From NCBI GenBank assembly GCA_958369225.1, contig CATXID010000002.1, positions 124,001 to 188,000 on the forward strand: 64,000 bases of DNA. Direction: 5' to 3'. The notes below the pieces were generated by a model. That model was not told the origin of the DNA. It ran no database searches and saw only the letters and a list, made by a program, of their open reading frames with translations. Of this stretch, positions 34,586-43,158 are shown piece by piece. Made by a program: the position numbers and the translations under genes. Source of the stretch: an uncultured Collinsella sp. GTDB taxonomy: Bacteria; Actinomycetota; Coriobacteriia; Coriobacteriales; Coriobacteriaceae. Within the stretch, counting starts at the first letter, position 1, and each line of letters starts with the position of its first letter.

Positions 34586-36037
34586 TTACTCGACCGTATC
34601 GACCGTTGCCGCCACGTTGCCGTCTGCCATGCGCACGCGAATGGCATCGCCGGGCTTAAAGGTCTTGGCGCTCGTAGCCACACCGTCATCGCTGTACGCG
34701 ATGGAGTAACCGCGGGCAAGCACCTTGAGCGGCGACAGGGCATCGAGCGAAGCCGCTGCACGGCCCAAGTCGGACGCTGACTTGTTGAGCATTGTGCGCC
34801 CCTGATGCTCCAGACGGGAACTCGCAAGCGTGAGCGCATGGCGTTTGCCATCGAGCCCCGAGGTGCTTGCGATCAAGCGCTCGGGCAGACGCTCGAAGTT
34901 GGAGCGGAAGGCCCCAACCGAACGCGTTATGGCGCCCGACAGTCGATCGGCAGTCAGCGCAAGCTCAGACTCGCGACGCTCGACCATAAATGTGGGGTCG
35001 TTGAGGCATGGGCGGCACGCGGCTGCATCGAGCGCATCGCCCAGACGAGCCGTATAGGTGTCCCAGGCACGACGACCGCGCTGGTCGAGCATTTCCAAAT
35101 CGACCTGATCCGACCCGATCATCGAAGCCATCGCGGCGCCCAGACGCTGATGGCGCGTCTCGAGCACGTCGGCCAACTCCGTCATAGCCGGCGCCACCGA
35201 TTCCGCCGCTGCCGTTGGCGTGGAGGCGCGACGGTCGCTCACCATGTCGCAAATCGAGGTATCGGGCTCATGCCCAATGCCCGTCACCACAGGCACGGGA
35301 CAGGCTGCCACCGCACGGGCAAGCTCCTCGTCGTTAAAGGTCATGAGGTCCTCGAAGGAACCGCCGCCACGCACGAGCAAAATGCAATCGGGCGCCGGCG
35401 TAATGGCAGCGGCGCGGCGCAAGCCTTCAATAAGCTCTGCCGGCGCGCCCTCGCCCTGAACCTTTGCGCCTACGCAGACAAGCTCGACGAGCGGGTTGCG
35501 TCGGCGCAGCGTACGCTTGACGTCGTCGATTACGGCACCCGAAAGTGAGGTGACGACCGCCACGCGCGAGCAAAACACCGGAATGCGACGTTTGCGCGCC
35601 TCGTCCATCAGGCCCTCGCGACGCAACTTTTCGGCCAACTGAGCCACCTGCTGACGCAGCAAGCCCTCCCCCGCCAGCGAAAACGAGCGAGCGACGAAGC
35701 TCATACGACCCGTGGGCTTGTAGAGATTGAAGCTGCCCTTAAAGCTCACCTGCATGCCGTCGCGCAGATCGAAGGTGCGCTTAAGGTAGGCGCCCTTCCA
35801 GATGATGCAGTCGACGGCCGCCGAGTCGTCCTTGATTTGGAAGTAGCAGTGGCCGCTTCGGGCATTGGGACCACGAAAACCCGTGACCTCACCCAGAACG
35901 CTCAGCTGCGGAATGGCATCGAGTGCGCCGGCGGCGATCTCCACCGCTTGGCTCACGCTGAGCTCTTTGCGCTCCTGCTCGTCCGATCCGTCGAACTCGG
36001 CGGAAACGGCATTGCCGGTTAGATTCCAGCCTGCCAC
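34586..36037 (-). CDS. xseA: Exodeoxyribonuclease VII large subunit
   Basis: Catalytic subunit degrading single-stranded DNA; 483 residues. N-terminal OB-fold (LSVLGEVTGFRGPNARSGHCYFQIKDD, residues 45-75), catalytic region with SLSGAVIDDVKRTLRRRNP, LLVRGGGSFEDLMTFNDEELARA and GIGHEPDTSICDMVSDRRASTPTAAAE. The C-terminus ends in the usual RGYSIAYSDDG segment. Operon with xseB. Confidence 0.96.
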   Translation of the reverse strand: MAGWNLTGNAVSAEFDGSDEQERKELSVSQAVEIAAGALDAIPQLSVLGEVTGFRGPNARSGHCYFQIKDDSAAVDCIIWKGAYLKRTFDLRDGMQVSFKGSFNLYKPTGRMSFVARSFSLAGEGLLRQQVAQLAEKLRREGLMDEARKRRIPVFCSRVAVVTSLSGAVIDDVKRTLRRRNPLVELVCVGAKVQGEGAPAELIEGLRRAAAITPAPDCILLVRGGGSFEDLMTFNDEELARAVAACPVPVVTGIGHEPDTSICDMVSDRRASTPTAAAESVAPAMTELADVLETRHQRLGAAMASMIGSDQVDLEMLDQRGRRAWDTYTARLGDALDAAACRPCLNDPTFMVERRESELALTADRLSGAITRSVGAFRSNFERLPERLIASTSGLDGKRHALTLASSRLEHQGRTMLNKSASDLGRAAASLDALSPLKVLARGYSIAYSDDGVATSAKTFKPGDAIRVRMADGNVAATVDTVE

Positions 36038-36152
36038 GCAGCCCCCTTTCGTTATCGCGCACAGAGGCTCCGGCCCCGTGCAAATTTAAGTCCAACACAT
36101 AGTACAGCGCCGCGAGGACACGAATCCCCACGGCGCCCAGCGACCCAATTTG

Positions 36153-36857
36153 TTATCGGTTGGAGTTTCTGTTGTAGCGAGCCATAAGGTAGAGCAGCTG
36201 AATAATCGAAGTGAGCGCTGCGGCCACATAGGTAAGCGCGGCTGCCGTCAGCACCTTCTTGGCGCCGTTGACCTGCTTGGAACTCATGCCCGACTGCTCG
36301 ATATATACCACGGCGCGGCGACTGGCATCGATCTCGACCGGCAGCGTAACCAGCTGGAACAGCACGCTAAACGAGAAGAAGACCAGCGCGAGGGTCGTGA
36401 GCCCCGCGATGTTCATGAACAGGCCCATGAGCAGCACGATCGTCCAGGTGTTTTGGGTAAATTTGACGACGGGGACCAAAGCGGTACGTACCTTCATCAT
36501 GGCATAACCACTTTGACGCTGGGCGGCATGGCCCGCCTCGTGGCAGGCGACGGCAACGCTTGCGACCGACCCGCCCGAACGGTTGGCATCCGACAGATAC
36601 AGGTTGTTGTCCTGCGGGTTGTAATGATCGGTGAGCTCGCCGGCAACGCCCTTGATGCCCACGGCACTACAACCGTTGGCGTCGAGCATGCGGCGAGCGA
36701 CCGTGGCACCCGTATCGCCGTCCGAGCGCACCTTAGACCACGTCCTGTACGTCGAGTTGATATAGCTCTGCGCTGCAAGGCCAAGCACCGTGCAGACAAG
36801 AACAACCAGCAGGTACAGCGGGTCAATGCCAAAGCCGTATCCATAGTAATAAGGCAT
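36153..36857 (-). CDS. YugP-like zinc metallopeptidase
   Basis: A 234-residue membrane protein of the neutral zinc metallopeptidase (YugP) family. One N-terminal membrane segment (PLYLLVVLVCTVLGLAAQSY), the zinc motif HEAGH in AVACHEAGHAAQRQ near residue 116, and two or three hydrophobic segments in the C-terminal half. Substrate unknown. Monocistronic by appearance. Confidence 0.9.
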   Translation of the reverse strand: MPYYYGYGFGIDPLYLLVVLVCTVLGLAAQSYINSTYRTWSKVRSDGDTGATVARRMLDANGCSAVGIKGVAGELTDHYNPQDNNLYLSDANRSGGSVASVAVACHEAGHAAQRQSGYAMMKVRTALVPVVKFTQNTWTIVLLMGLFMNIAGLTTLALVFFSFSVLFQLVTLPVEIDASRRAVVYIEQSGMSSKQVNGAKKVLTAAALTYVAAALTSIIQLLYLMARYNRNSNR

Positions 36858-36921
36858 GCGAATTCCTCCGAATCGAGTTACACGTTGGAGGCATTCTACC
36901 CACTCAAGCGGCTAGGCTTCC

Positions 36922-38055
36922 TTATAGCAATTCAATTTTGCCATCTTTGACCGTCAACCCCATGTTGCCCGAGAGCAGATCGTCCAGGCGCGAGCCCACG
37001 AGCTCAAAGCGCCAGCCTTCGCGCAGGGGACTCTGCTCGGGGTGCTCAATATAGTCGGCCAGGTCATCGCGCGAGGCAATGACCGAGGTCGCCACGCCCG
37101 AGCGCTCGGCAACCAGGCGAATGAGCGCATACATCAGGTCCGTCACGCTCTCCAACTCCGGCGAAATCTGACGGTGCCCGCGCACCATGAGCGGCAGGCG
37201 ATCGTGCGGGCAGCTCGCGCCGCGCTTGATGGCCATGAGCGCGCCGTCCACATCGCGTTCCCCCAGCTGATCGGTGCCGCGGATGCTGCGGAACTCCTCA
37301 ACGCGCACAGGATTGCGTTTGACGAGCGCCAGCAGCGTATCGTCGGACATGACCCACTTGCGCGGGATGTTGCGGCGCTCGGCGCGGTCCTCGCGCCAAG
37401 CGGCAAGCTCGCGCGCGATGCCCAACTGGTGACGGCTACACGAGTTGATGCGCTTGACCTTGCGGAACGCCTCATGGCGGTCGGCGCGGTAGTGCGACTC
37501 GTCGGCCAGCGGACGCAACTCGTCGAGCACCCAGTCCACCCGGCCCAGCTCGCGCAGGCGACTCATCATCTCGGTATAGGCGACAATCAGGTACTTGACG
37601 TCATCGATCGCGTACTCGACCTGCTTATCAGTCAGCGGGCGGCGCGACCAGTCGGTCAGCGACTCGGTCTTGGGCAATGAGACGCCGCAAAACGTTTGCA
37701 CGAGCGCGCCGTAGGAAATCTGCTGGCGCTCGCCCAAAAAGGCGGCGGCCACCTGCGTGTCAAAAATGGGACGCGGCAGCACGCCCACGGTATGGAGCAT
37801 AACCTCCATATCCTGCGAGCAGGCGTGAAACACCTTGGTCACGCTCTCATCGCCCATAAGCTCGGCGAGCGGCGACAGGTCGTCGATCACCAAAGGATCG
37901 ACCGCGACACTCTCGGCAGGGGTGGCAATCTGAACCAGGCACAGGCGCGGATGAAACGTGCGCTCGCGCAAAAACTCGGTGTCGACGGCGATCGCGTCGA
38001 ATTCACGGGCGCGCTGGCAAAAGTCGACCAGAGCCTGATGTGTGGAAATGTACAT
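36922..38055 (-). CDS. rnd: Ribonuclease D-like 3-prime exonuclease
   Basis: DEDD exoribonuclease for tRNA maturation; 377 residues from ATG 38055 (the frame runs 36 nt further). Exo motifs IAVDTEFLRERTFHPRLCLVQ near residue 20, HACSQDMEVML near 80, and the third motif with the Tyr-Asp pair VEYAIDDVKYLIVAYTEM near 155. An HRDC-type domain follows (RELAAWREDRAERRNIPRKWVMSDD). Divergent from the lipid kinase gene. Confidence 0.93.
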   Translation of the reverse strand: MYISTHQALVDFCQRAREFDAIAVDTEFLRERTFHPRLCLVQIATPAESVAVDPLVIDDLSPLAELMGDESVTKVFHACSQDMEVMLHTVGVLPRPIFDTQVAAAFLGERQQISYGALVQTFCGVSLPKTESLTDWSRRPLTDKQVEYAIDDVKYLIVAYTEMMSRLRELGRVDWVLDELRPLADESHYRADRHEAFRKVKRINSCSRHQLGIARELAAWREDRAERRNIPRKWVMSDDTLLALVKRNPVRVEEFRSIRGTDQLGERDVDGALMAIKRGASCPHDRLPLMVRGHRQISPELESVTDLMYALIRLVAERSGVATSVIASRDDLADYIEHPEQSPLREGWRFELVGSRLDDLLSGNMGLTVKDGKIELL

Positions 38056-38153
38056 ATCAACCCATCGAATAAGGTTAGGCCCGAAAAACACGGGTAGGAT
38101 ATCGGCATTGCCCTACAACTATACTCGGTTAGTCACAGAACGGGAACGTAAGT

Positions 38154-39071
38154 ATGCGCTGCCTTATCATCCACAACCCGGCATCGGGTCCCAGCTCCGA
38201 TGAAATCTACGCATTCACGCACGCCCTTGCACAGGGCGGCGACGAGGTCGTAATGCGCTTTATCGGCGATGGCATGGAGCCCGAGGACGCGGTAGCGGAC
38301 GTTCGCGAGTTCGATCGCGTAGTCGTTTCGGGCGGCGACGGCACCGTCTCCAACGTGCTCGACCAGATGCGCGGGTGCGGCGTCCCCACGCTCGTTTTCC
38401 CCTCCGGCACGGCCTGCCTGTTCTTTAACAACATCGGCAATGCCCCCGAGGCGGCGGCACTCGCCAAGGCTTGCCGCGCCGGCCGCACAGTCAAGGTGGA
38501 CATGGGTGAGCTCTTTTGGCTCGACGAGAACGGTAACGAGAAGCGCCACGGCTTCATCATCATCGCCGGCTCGGGCTTCGACGCCGAGATCATGATGAAG
38601 GCCGCTCCCACCAAAAACGACATCGGCGAGATTGCCTACTTCCTCTCAGCGCTCGCCACGCCCAACCCCACGGTGGCGCACTTTACCATTGAGCACGACG
38701 GCATTGTCGAGGAGCTCGACGGCATCTGCTGTATGGCAGGCAATACCTCGGTCATCCAAAACGACATCAACCTGTTTCCCAACTGCCGCATGGACGACGG
38801 CATGGTCGACATCGTCGTTATTGAGCCCGTACGCACGGTGCAGCTGCTCCCCACGGTAATTACCGCCGCGCTCGACCCCGCTGGCAAAGTGCTCGGCCGT
38901 CCGCAGTTTAAGATCATCCAGACCAAGGAAGCCAAGATCACCTGCACGCCATCGCTGGGCATGCAGTTCGATGGCGAGATCATCTCCAGCAACTCCGGCG
39001 TCTTTGGCGCCCGCGCGCTGCCGCAATGTCTCGACCTCATCGTCGACGAATTTTCACCGCTCGGAAAATAG
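38154..39071 (+). CDS. Diacylglycerol/lipid kinase family protein
   Basis: A 305-residue member of the DagK/YegS family with the N-terminal phosphate-binding fold. Key blocks: CLIIHNPASGPSSDEI at the start, VVVSGGDGTVSNVLDQM near residue 62 (nucleotide loop), FPSGTACLFFNNIGN near 84. It may phosphorylate diacylglycerol or undecaprenol. A 30-residue membrane peptide is encoded 9 nt downstream. Confidence 0.92.
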   Translation: MRCLIIHNPASGPSSDEIYAFTHALAQGGDEVVMRFIGDGMEPEDAVADVREFDRVVVSGGDGTVSNVLDQMRGCGVPTLVFPSGTACLFFNNIGNAPEAAALAKACRAGRTVKVDMGELFWLDENGNEKRHGFIIIAGSGFDAEIMMKAAPTKNDIGEIAYFLSALATPNPTVAHFTIEHDGIVEELDGICCMAGNTSVIQNDINLFPNCRMDDGMVDIVVIEPVRTVQLLPTVITAALDPAGKVLGRPQFKIIQTKEAKITCTPSLGMQFDGEIISSNSGVFGARALPQCLDLIVDEFSPLGK

Positions 39072-39080
39072 GAGGACCCC

Positions 39081-39173
39081 ATGAACGACAATCCCCTGAT
39101 TGGCTTTATTGTCATCGTCTTGGCCATGCTCGTCGGTTACGCCATCAATGTGATTCACCGCCGAAAGAAGTAA
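39081..39173 (+). CDS. Small single-span membrane peptide (30 residues)
   Basis: ATG 39081 has a strong GGAGG ribosome-binding site 5 nt upstream. The peptide starts MNDNPLIGFIVIVLAMLVGY, has one membrane helix and ends in a positive tail HRRKK, predicting an outside N-terminus and inside C-terminus. It begins 9 nt after the lipid kinase stop and is followed by a terminator, so it is the last gene of that unit. No homologue is recognised. Confidence 0.7.
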   Translation: MNDNPLIGFIVIVLAMLVGYAINVIHRRKK

Positions 39174-39206
39174 ATCCACATTGGTATGATATTCATCCAG
39201 TTATCG

Positions 39207-39256
39207 ACTCTCCCGCTGTTTATGCAAAACCAAAATAGCGGGAGAGTTTTCTTTTT
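39207..39256 (+). terminator. Terminator after the small membrane peptide
   Basis: ACTCTCCCGCT (39207-39217) pairs with AGCGGGAGAGT (39237-39247), followed by TTTCTTTTT. Confidence 0.92.
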
Positions 39257-39481
39257 GAGCATTGTCTGACGCTTTATTCAGCTACAGTAAATGCAGGGTG
39301 TCTTTATTTAACTAAAGCCACAGAATGAGTATTATTATCCGCTCATCGTATATTTCTTCACTCTCATCGAGTAAAAGCTGTTGTCAAATGAATACTCTTT
39401 ACACTTCCTTTAGGCTAGTAGATGTATTTATTAGCTGAAACTCCGTACGGTTTCGCGGGGTTTCAACAGTTGGGAGGGATC
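39257..39481 (+). other. AT-rich upstream region of the C69 peptidase gene
   Basis: No gene is visible. The sequence is AT-rich with candidate -35 elements (TTGTCA near 39382, TTTACA near 39398) but no convincing -10. The end of the leader contains a GAAAC/GTTTC stem enclosing CCGTACGG just before the ribosome-binding site. Confidence 0.4.
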
Positions 39482-41281
39482 ATGAGGTTTACTCATCCTG
39501 TCAACACGCTCAAGAAGCTCGGCTGCGGCCTTGCATTTGGAGCAGCGGCCATTATGGCCATGCCGACTTCGGCGCTCGCTTGTACCCAGATCTACATGGG
39601 CAGCCAGCTCACGGCAGACGGCAACACGTACTACGGACGTTCCGAGGACTTCGGCCCGCGCTACATCAAGCACTTTGGCATCGAGCCCGCACACAAGGAC
39701 GGCAGCAAGTACACCTCGGTCGAGTCCGGCTTTGAGTACAAGTCCAAGGGCGCAACCTACCGCTATACCTTCGTTCGCGACAACCCCTCGCAATGGGAAG
39801 ATCGTTACGACGCATATTCCGAGGCCGGCATCAACGAGAAGGGCGTTTCCTGCTCTGCCACGCTGAGCACCTCCTATAACGAGAAGGCAGAGGAAGCCGA
39901 CCCCGTCACCGAGAAGACCGGCATCGGCGAGTACAACTACGCCAGCGTCATTCTGGGCGAGAGCGCCACGGCCCGCGAGGGTGTCGAGCTCCTCGGCAGC
40001 CTGATTGACGAACAGGGCGTCTGCTCCAACGACCAGATCATCATTGCCGACAACAACGAGACCTGGCTGTTTGCCGCACTTTCCGGCCATCAGTGGATTG
40101 CCATGAGGCTCACCGACGATATCGCCTCGCTCAACCCCAACATCGGCAACCTCACCTATGACGTCGACCTCGACGACACCGAGAACTGCCTCCACTCCGA
40201 GGGCATCGAGTCCATGCCTAAGGAGAAGGGCTTTGCCGAGTACACCGACGGCAAGTTCGACATCGCCAAGACCTACGGCGAGGAGATTAGCGAGGCCGGT
40301 ATGCACCAGTGGTCGCGCTATGTCCAGGGCCGCGATTACTTCATGGCTCCGCTTGCCGAGGGCACCGACTACGAGATCGTCAAGGACGAGCGCGAAGACG
40401 CTCGTGCCACGACCGGCGCCCTGGTCCACGAGATGCAGCCGCTGTTCTTTACACCCGGCAAGTCCGACTGGAACACCTTTGAGATGATTCGCTCCTTCGC
40501 CGCTCGCGGAGAGAATGTCGCCGGCCTCAACGCCAACACCGACGGCGCCTATGCCATCGGCTCCAACCGCAACACCGAGATCCACACCTCCCAGATCCGT
40601 CACGGTATGGATCCCGAGATCGCGACCATCCAGTGGGAGATGCTCTCCAACGCCGAGTTCTCCGTCGCTATCCCCCTCTATTCCGCACTGCTCACCGAGG
40701 TCAGCCCCTACTTCAGCGATCAGGATGTCTCCTTCGATCACTGTGAAGAGGAAGACGTCGTGAACAACGAGGAGCCCAAGAACTCCATCAACTACGTCCT
40801 CATGGACATCAACACGCTCGCCTATGAGAACCGCGACCACTGCGCTACCGGCGTCCGCGCCTACCTCGATGCCCTGCAGAAGGAGCTCATCGAGCAGAAC
40901 CTGACCGTCGACGAGGCCATGCAGGCCGCCGAGGACACCGAGGCCCGCACCGCCCTGGCCAACAAGGCCGGCAAGGCTGCCACCAAGAACACCTATCTCA
41001 AGTGCAAGGCTATGCTCGAGGAGATGCGTGACTACCTCAAGGAGGAGGATTTCTCCGAGGAGTTCGTCCCGAGCGACTACGATGCCGACAACGACTGCCT
41101 GGTCGAGTCCATCACCTACGCCGACGAGGCCCTCTCGGATGAGGATGTAGCCGAGCCCGAGGTTGAGGAAGAGGGGACCGAGGAGAAGTCCGAGGGCAAC
41201 AACATGGCCGCCATGGCCGTTGGCGCCATCGTCATCATCGGTGTCTGCGGCTTCGTGCTCTATCGTCGCAAGAAGGCCTAG
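39482..41281 (+). CDS. Secreted, membrane-anchored C69 family dipeptidase
   Basis: A 599-residue Ntn-hydrolase of peptidase family C69 (dipeptidase A type). ATG 39482 follows GGGAGGGATC. Residues 1-33 form a signal peptide ending TSALA; cleavage would leave Cys34 (CTQIYMG) as N-terminal residue, the catalytic nucleophile of this family. YYGRSEDFGPRYIKHFGI and the region NNETWLFAALSGHQWIAMRL fit C69. The C-terminus has an acidic linker and a membrane anchor (MAAMAVGAIVIIGVCGFVLY) followed by RRKKA. It probably works outside the cell on peptides. The trp-attenuated transporter unit starts next. Confidence 0.92.
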   Translation: MRFTHPVNTLKKLGCGLAFGAAAIMAMPTSALACTQIYMGSQLTADGNTYYGRSEDFGPRYIKHFGIEPAHKDGSKYTSVESGFEYKSKGATYRYTFVRDNPSQWEDRYDAYSEAGINEKGVSCSATLSTSYNEKAEEADPVTEKTGIGEYNYASVILGESATAREGVELLGSLIDEQGVCSNDQIIIADNNETWLFAALSGHQWIAMRLTDDIASLNPNIGNLTYDVDLDDTENCLHSEGIESMPKEKGFAEYTDGKFDIAKTYGEEISEAGMHQWSRYVQGRDYFMAPLAEGTDYEIVKDEREDARATTGALVHEMQPLFFTPGKSDWNTFEMIRSFAARGENVAGLNANTDGAYAIGSNRNTEIHTSQIRHGMDPEIATIQWEMLSNAEFSVAIPLYSALLTEVSPYFSDQDVSFDHCEEEDVVNNEEPKNSINYVLMDINTLAYENRDHCATGVRAYLDALQKELIEQNLTVDEAMQAAEDTEARTALANKAGKAATKNTYLKCKAMLEEMRDYLKEEDFSEEFVPSDYDADNDCLVESITYADEALSDEDVAEPEVEEEGTEEKSEGNNMAAMAVGAIVIIGVCGFVLYRRKKA

Positions 41282-41368
41282 GGCCCTGAAGCCCTAAGGC
41301 GCGGGCGGGATGGCGCAGGTCGCCCCCGCCCGCTCAGCCCGCCCCTTCGACCGGCGGGAAACGTCACT

Positions 41369-41392
41369 GAAATCTTTTCAAAAAAAGATTTC
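41369..41392 (+). promoter_or_regulatory. Inverted repeat over the -35 region of the trp leader promoter
   Basis: GAAATCTTTT (41369-41378) and AAAAGATTTC (41383-41392) are perfect 10-bp arms around CAAA, ending 20 nt before the -10 box. The position suits a repressor operator; termination of the upstream gene is the alternative, though no T tract follows. Confidence 0.5.
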
Positions 41393-41409
41393 CTGCAAAC
41401 ACTTTGCTG

Positions 41410-41418
41410 TGCTATAGT
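41410..41418 (+). promoter_or_regulatory. Extended -10 promoter of the trp leader
   Basis: TGCTATAGT forms an extended -10 (TGn plus TATAGT) without a good -35. Transcription would start near 41425, about 50 nt before the leader peptide ATG. Confidence 0.55.
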
Positions 41419-41476
41419 GCAGCGCAACAGCAACAAGGTGCGACCGCGCCACGGCATCATGAAAGGAGCCACCGAC

Positions 41477-41545
41477 ATGAAGAACACGATGAAGTCTCTC
41501 AACAACTGGTGGTGGCGTGATGCGAATACGATCGGTCGAAAGTGA
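41477..41545 (+). CDS. Tryptophan leader peptide (22 residues, three consecutive Trp)
   Basis: ATG 41477 has GAAAGGAGC upstream. The peptide is MKNTMKSLNNWWWRDANTIG followed by RK and TGA. Three Trp codons in a row (41507-41515) in a peptide of this size, followed by competing hairpins and an intrinsic terminator, are the signature of ribosome-mediated transcription attenuation by tryptophan. The downstream genes are TrpP-like transporter components. Confidence 0.88.
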   Translation: MKNTMKSLNNWWWRDANTIGRK

Positions 41546-41613
41546 GTCCCTCACGCCTGTTTTTGCGCTCTAGGTGATTGGAAGGCCTCCGGTTTCGACC
41601 GGGGGCCTTTTTT
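41514..41613 (+). promoter_or_regulatory. Transcription attenuator of the tryptophan transporter genes
   Basis: Segments 1:2 are GGCGTGA (41514-41520) with TCACGCC (41551-41557). Segments 3:4 form the terminator AAGGCCTCCGG (41582-41592) with CCGGGGGCCTT (41599-41609) and a T6 tract to 41613. An alternative 2:3 pairing (TCACGCCT with AGGTGA near 41571) could act as antiterminator when ribosomes stall on the Trp codons. Confidence 0.8.
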
Positions 41614-41692
41614 CTATCTCGAGCCCGATCGCATTCGCATCACGCGCCTCCGTTTTTCTCTTACGCTCCCCCATTTCGAAAGGACTTTCACC

Positions 41693-42265
41693 ATGTCTCA
41701 GAACACCACCACCGCCCAGCCCCGCACCGTCCAGACCGCCGACCGCGGCAAACTCGACGTCCGCGCCCTCGTCTTGCTCGCCATCCTGCTTGCCGCCGGC
41801 TTCATCCTCAACTTCACCGTCGGCAAGGCCATCTCCGGCATCTCGGGCGGCATGATCAGTCCCGAGTTCATCATCTCAGCCTTCTGCCTCACCATCCTGG
41901 TCGTTCGCCCCAACATCGGTCAGGCACTCGTCATCGGCCTGATCTCGGCCGCCGTGATCCAGATCACCACCACATCGCCGTTTGTCGATTTTGCCGCCGA
42001 GGGCATCGCCGCCATGCTCATGGCCGTCATTGTCAACGCTGCTGCCAAGGGCGGCCAGGTTAAGCTCGCCGTCGCCATCGTCGCAACATTCGTAACCACT
42101 TTTGTCTCAGGCGTCATCTTCATGGTCATCAAGATGGCCATGCTCGGCGTGGTGGGCGAGCTCGCCGCAGCCATGCTGCCCGTCGTCGCCATGACCGCCG
42201 TGTTTAACGCCATTCTGGTCGGCGCTCTCTACCTGCCCATCCAGAAGGCCCTGAAGCTCAACTAA
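41693..42265 (+). CDS. TrpP-like tryptophan transporter, first ECF S-component paralogue
   Basis: A 190-residue membrane protein with five or six hydrophobic segments. The order and spacing of SPEFIISAFCLTILVVRPNI, ALVIGLISAAVIQITTTSPF and FNAILVGALYLPIQKALKL resemble Bacillus TrpP (KPDM.., LVIGI..ISALTT.., AVLNT..YPIVQ). The first 25 residues are hydrophilic. It is the first gene behind the Trp attenuator and lies in one direction with the ECF ATPase and EcfT genes, so it is taken as the tryptophan-binding component. Confidence 0.8.
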   Translation: MSQNTTTAQPRTVQTADRGKLDVRALVLLAILLAAGFILNFTVGKAISGISGGMISPEFIISAFCLTILVVRPNIGQALVIGLISAAVIQITTTSPFVDFAAEGIAAMLMAVIVNAAAKGGQVKLAVAIVATFVTTFVSGVIFMVIKMAMLGVVGELAAAMLPVVAMTAVFNAILVGALYLPIQKALKLN

Positions 42266-42271
42266 CCCGCT

Positions 42272-42372
42272 CGGCTTTACGAGCCACCCCAACTTGGCGT
42301 TCATTCGTCGCTCGCGTACCCAAGTACGCTTCGTTCCTCTTTCGCGCCAACCTGGGGTCCCTCGTAAAGCCG
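42272..42372 (+). repeat. Long hairpin element between the two S-component genes
   Basis: Arms CGGCTTTACGAG/CTCGTAAAGCCG (42272-42283, 42361-42372) enclose a 77-nt core with CCCCAACTTGGCG paired to CGCCAACCTGGGG (imperfect) and an inner GCGTAC-CCAA-GTACGC. It follows the first S-component stop by 6 nt and could reduce read-through to the second. Confidence 0.75.
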
Positions 42373-42478
42373 TCTCCGTGCTCCATTATTCAAAATTAAT
42401 CCCCTTTTCGATTTAACCCCCCCCCTTCGTGGGGGTCCAGGACACTCTCATCTCAAATCCCACCTTAAGGAGAGCATC

Positions 42479-43030
42479 ATGGCCACCAACACTCAGGCTC
42501 GTACAATTTCTGCCAACGCCGCCTCCGACAAAGGCATCCTCGATATCACCTCACTCGTCCTGCTCGCCATTTTGCTTGTCGCTGGCTTTATCCTCAACAT
42601 GACCGTCGGCAACGCGTTGGCCGTGACGGGCATCAAGCCGCAGTTCATCATCGCTGCCTATGCCTTGGCTATCGCGCTTACGCAGGCGAGCTTTGCCCAG
42701 GCTGCTATCTTTGGCATCCTGTCGGCAGCCGTCATCCAGATCACCACGTCCATCCCCGGTCTCAACTTTGTCACCGAGCTCGCCGGCGCACTGACCATGG
42801 CCGCCCTTGTCAAGTCCAATATCGGCGGCAGCAAGGTCAATCCCTTCATCGCCGGTCTGCTCACCACCTTGGTTTCGGGCGTTCTCTTCGCAGCCCTGGG
42901 TACCCTGGTCATGGGCGCGGCGCTGCCTACGGCACTTGCCAAGGTGCCCATCGTGCTCGGCACTGCCGTCTTTAACGCCGTCGTGGTCCAAGCGCTCTTC
43001 TTCCCCCTGCACAAGGTACTCGGCAAATAG
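42479..43030 (+). CDS. Second TrpP-like S-component paralogue
   Basis: A 183-residue protein clearly related to the gene at 41693 (LDITSLVLLAILLVAGFILN, TVGNALAVTGIKPQFIIAAY, AVIQITTSIPGLNFVTELAG). AAGGAGAG lies ahead of the ATG. It has no Trp-rich leader of its own. It may bind the same or a related indole compound or amino acid and share the ECF module encoded downstream. Confidence 0.78.
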   Translation: MATNTQARTISANAASDKGILDITSLVLLAILLVAGFILNMTVGNALAVTGIKPQFIIAAYALAIALTQASFAQAAIFGILSAAVIQITTSIPGLNFVTELAGALTMAALVKSNIGGSKVNPFIAGLLTTLVSGVLFAALGTLVMGAALPTALAKVPIVLGTAVFNAVVVQALFFPLHKVLGK

Positions 43031-43098
43031 CCTGCTATGATGAACGGACCGCACCCAAGCGGCCCACCATCAAAGACTGTCCCAGACAACTAGCTCTT

Positions 43099-43138
43099 GG
43101 GGACGTTCTTAAACGACCAGTCATGTAAGAACGTCCCC
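43099..43138 (+). repeat. Inverted repeat before the ECF ATPase gene
   Basis: GGGGACGTTCTTA (43099-43111) and TAAGAACGTCCCC (43126-43138) form a perfect 13-bp stem with a 14-nt loop, 20 nt before the ATPase start. No T tract follows, so it may stabilise or process the message rather than end it. Confidence 0.7.
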
Positions 43139-43158
43139 GATGACTATGAAAGGTATCC

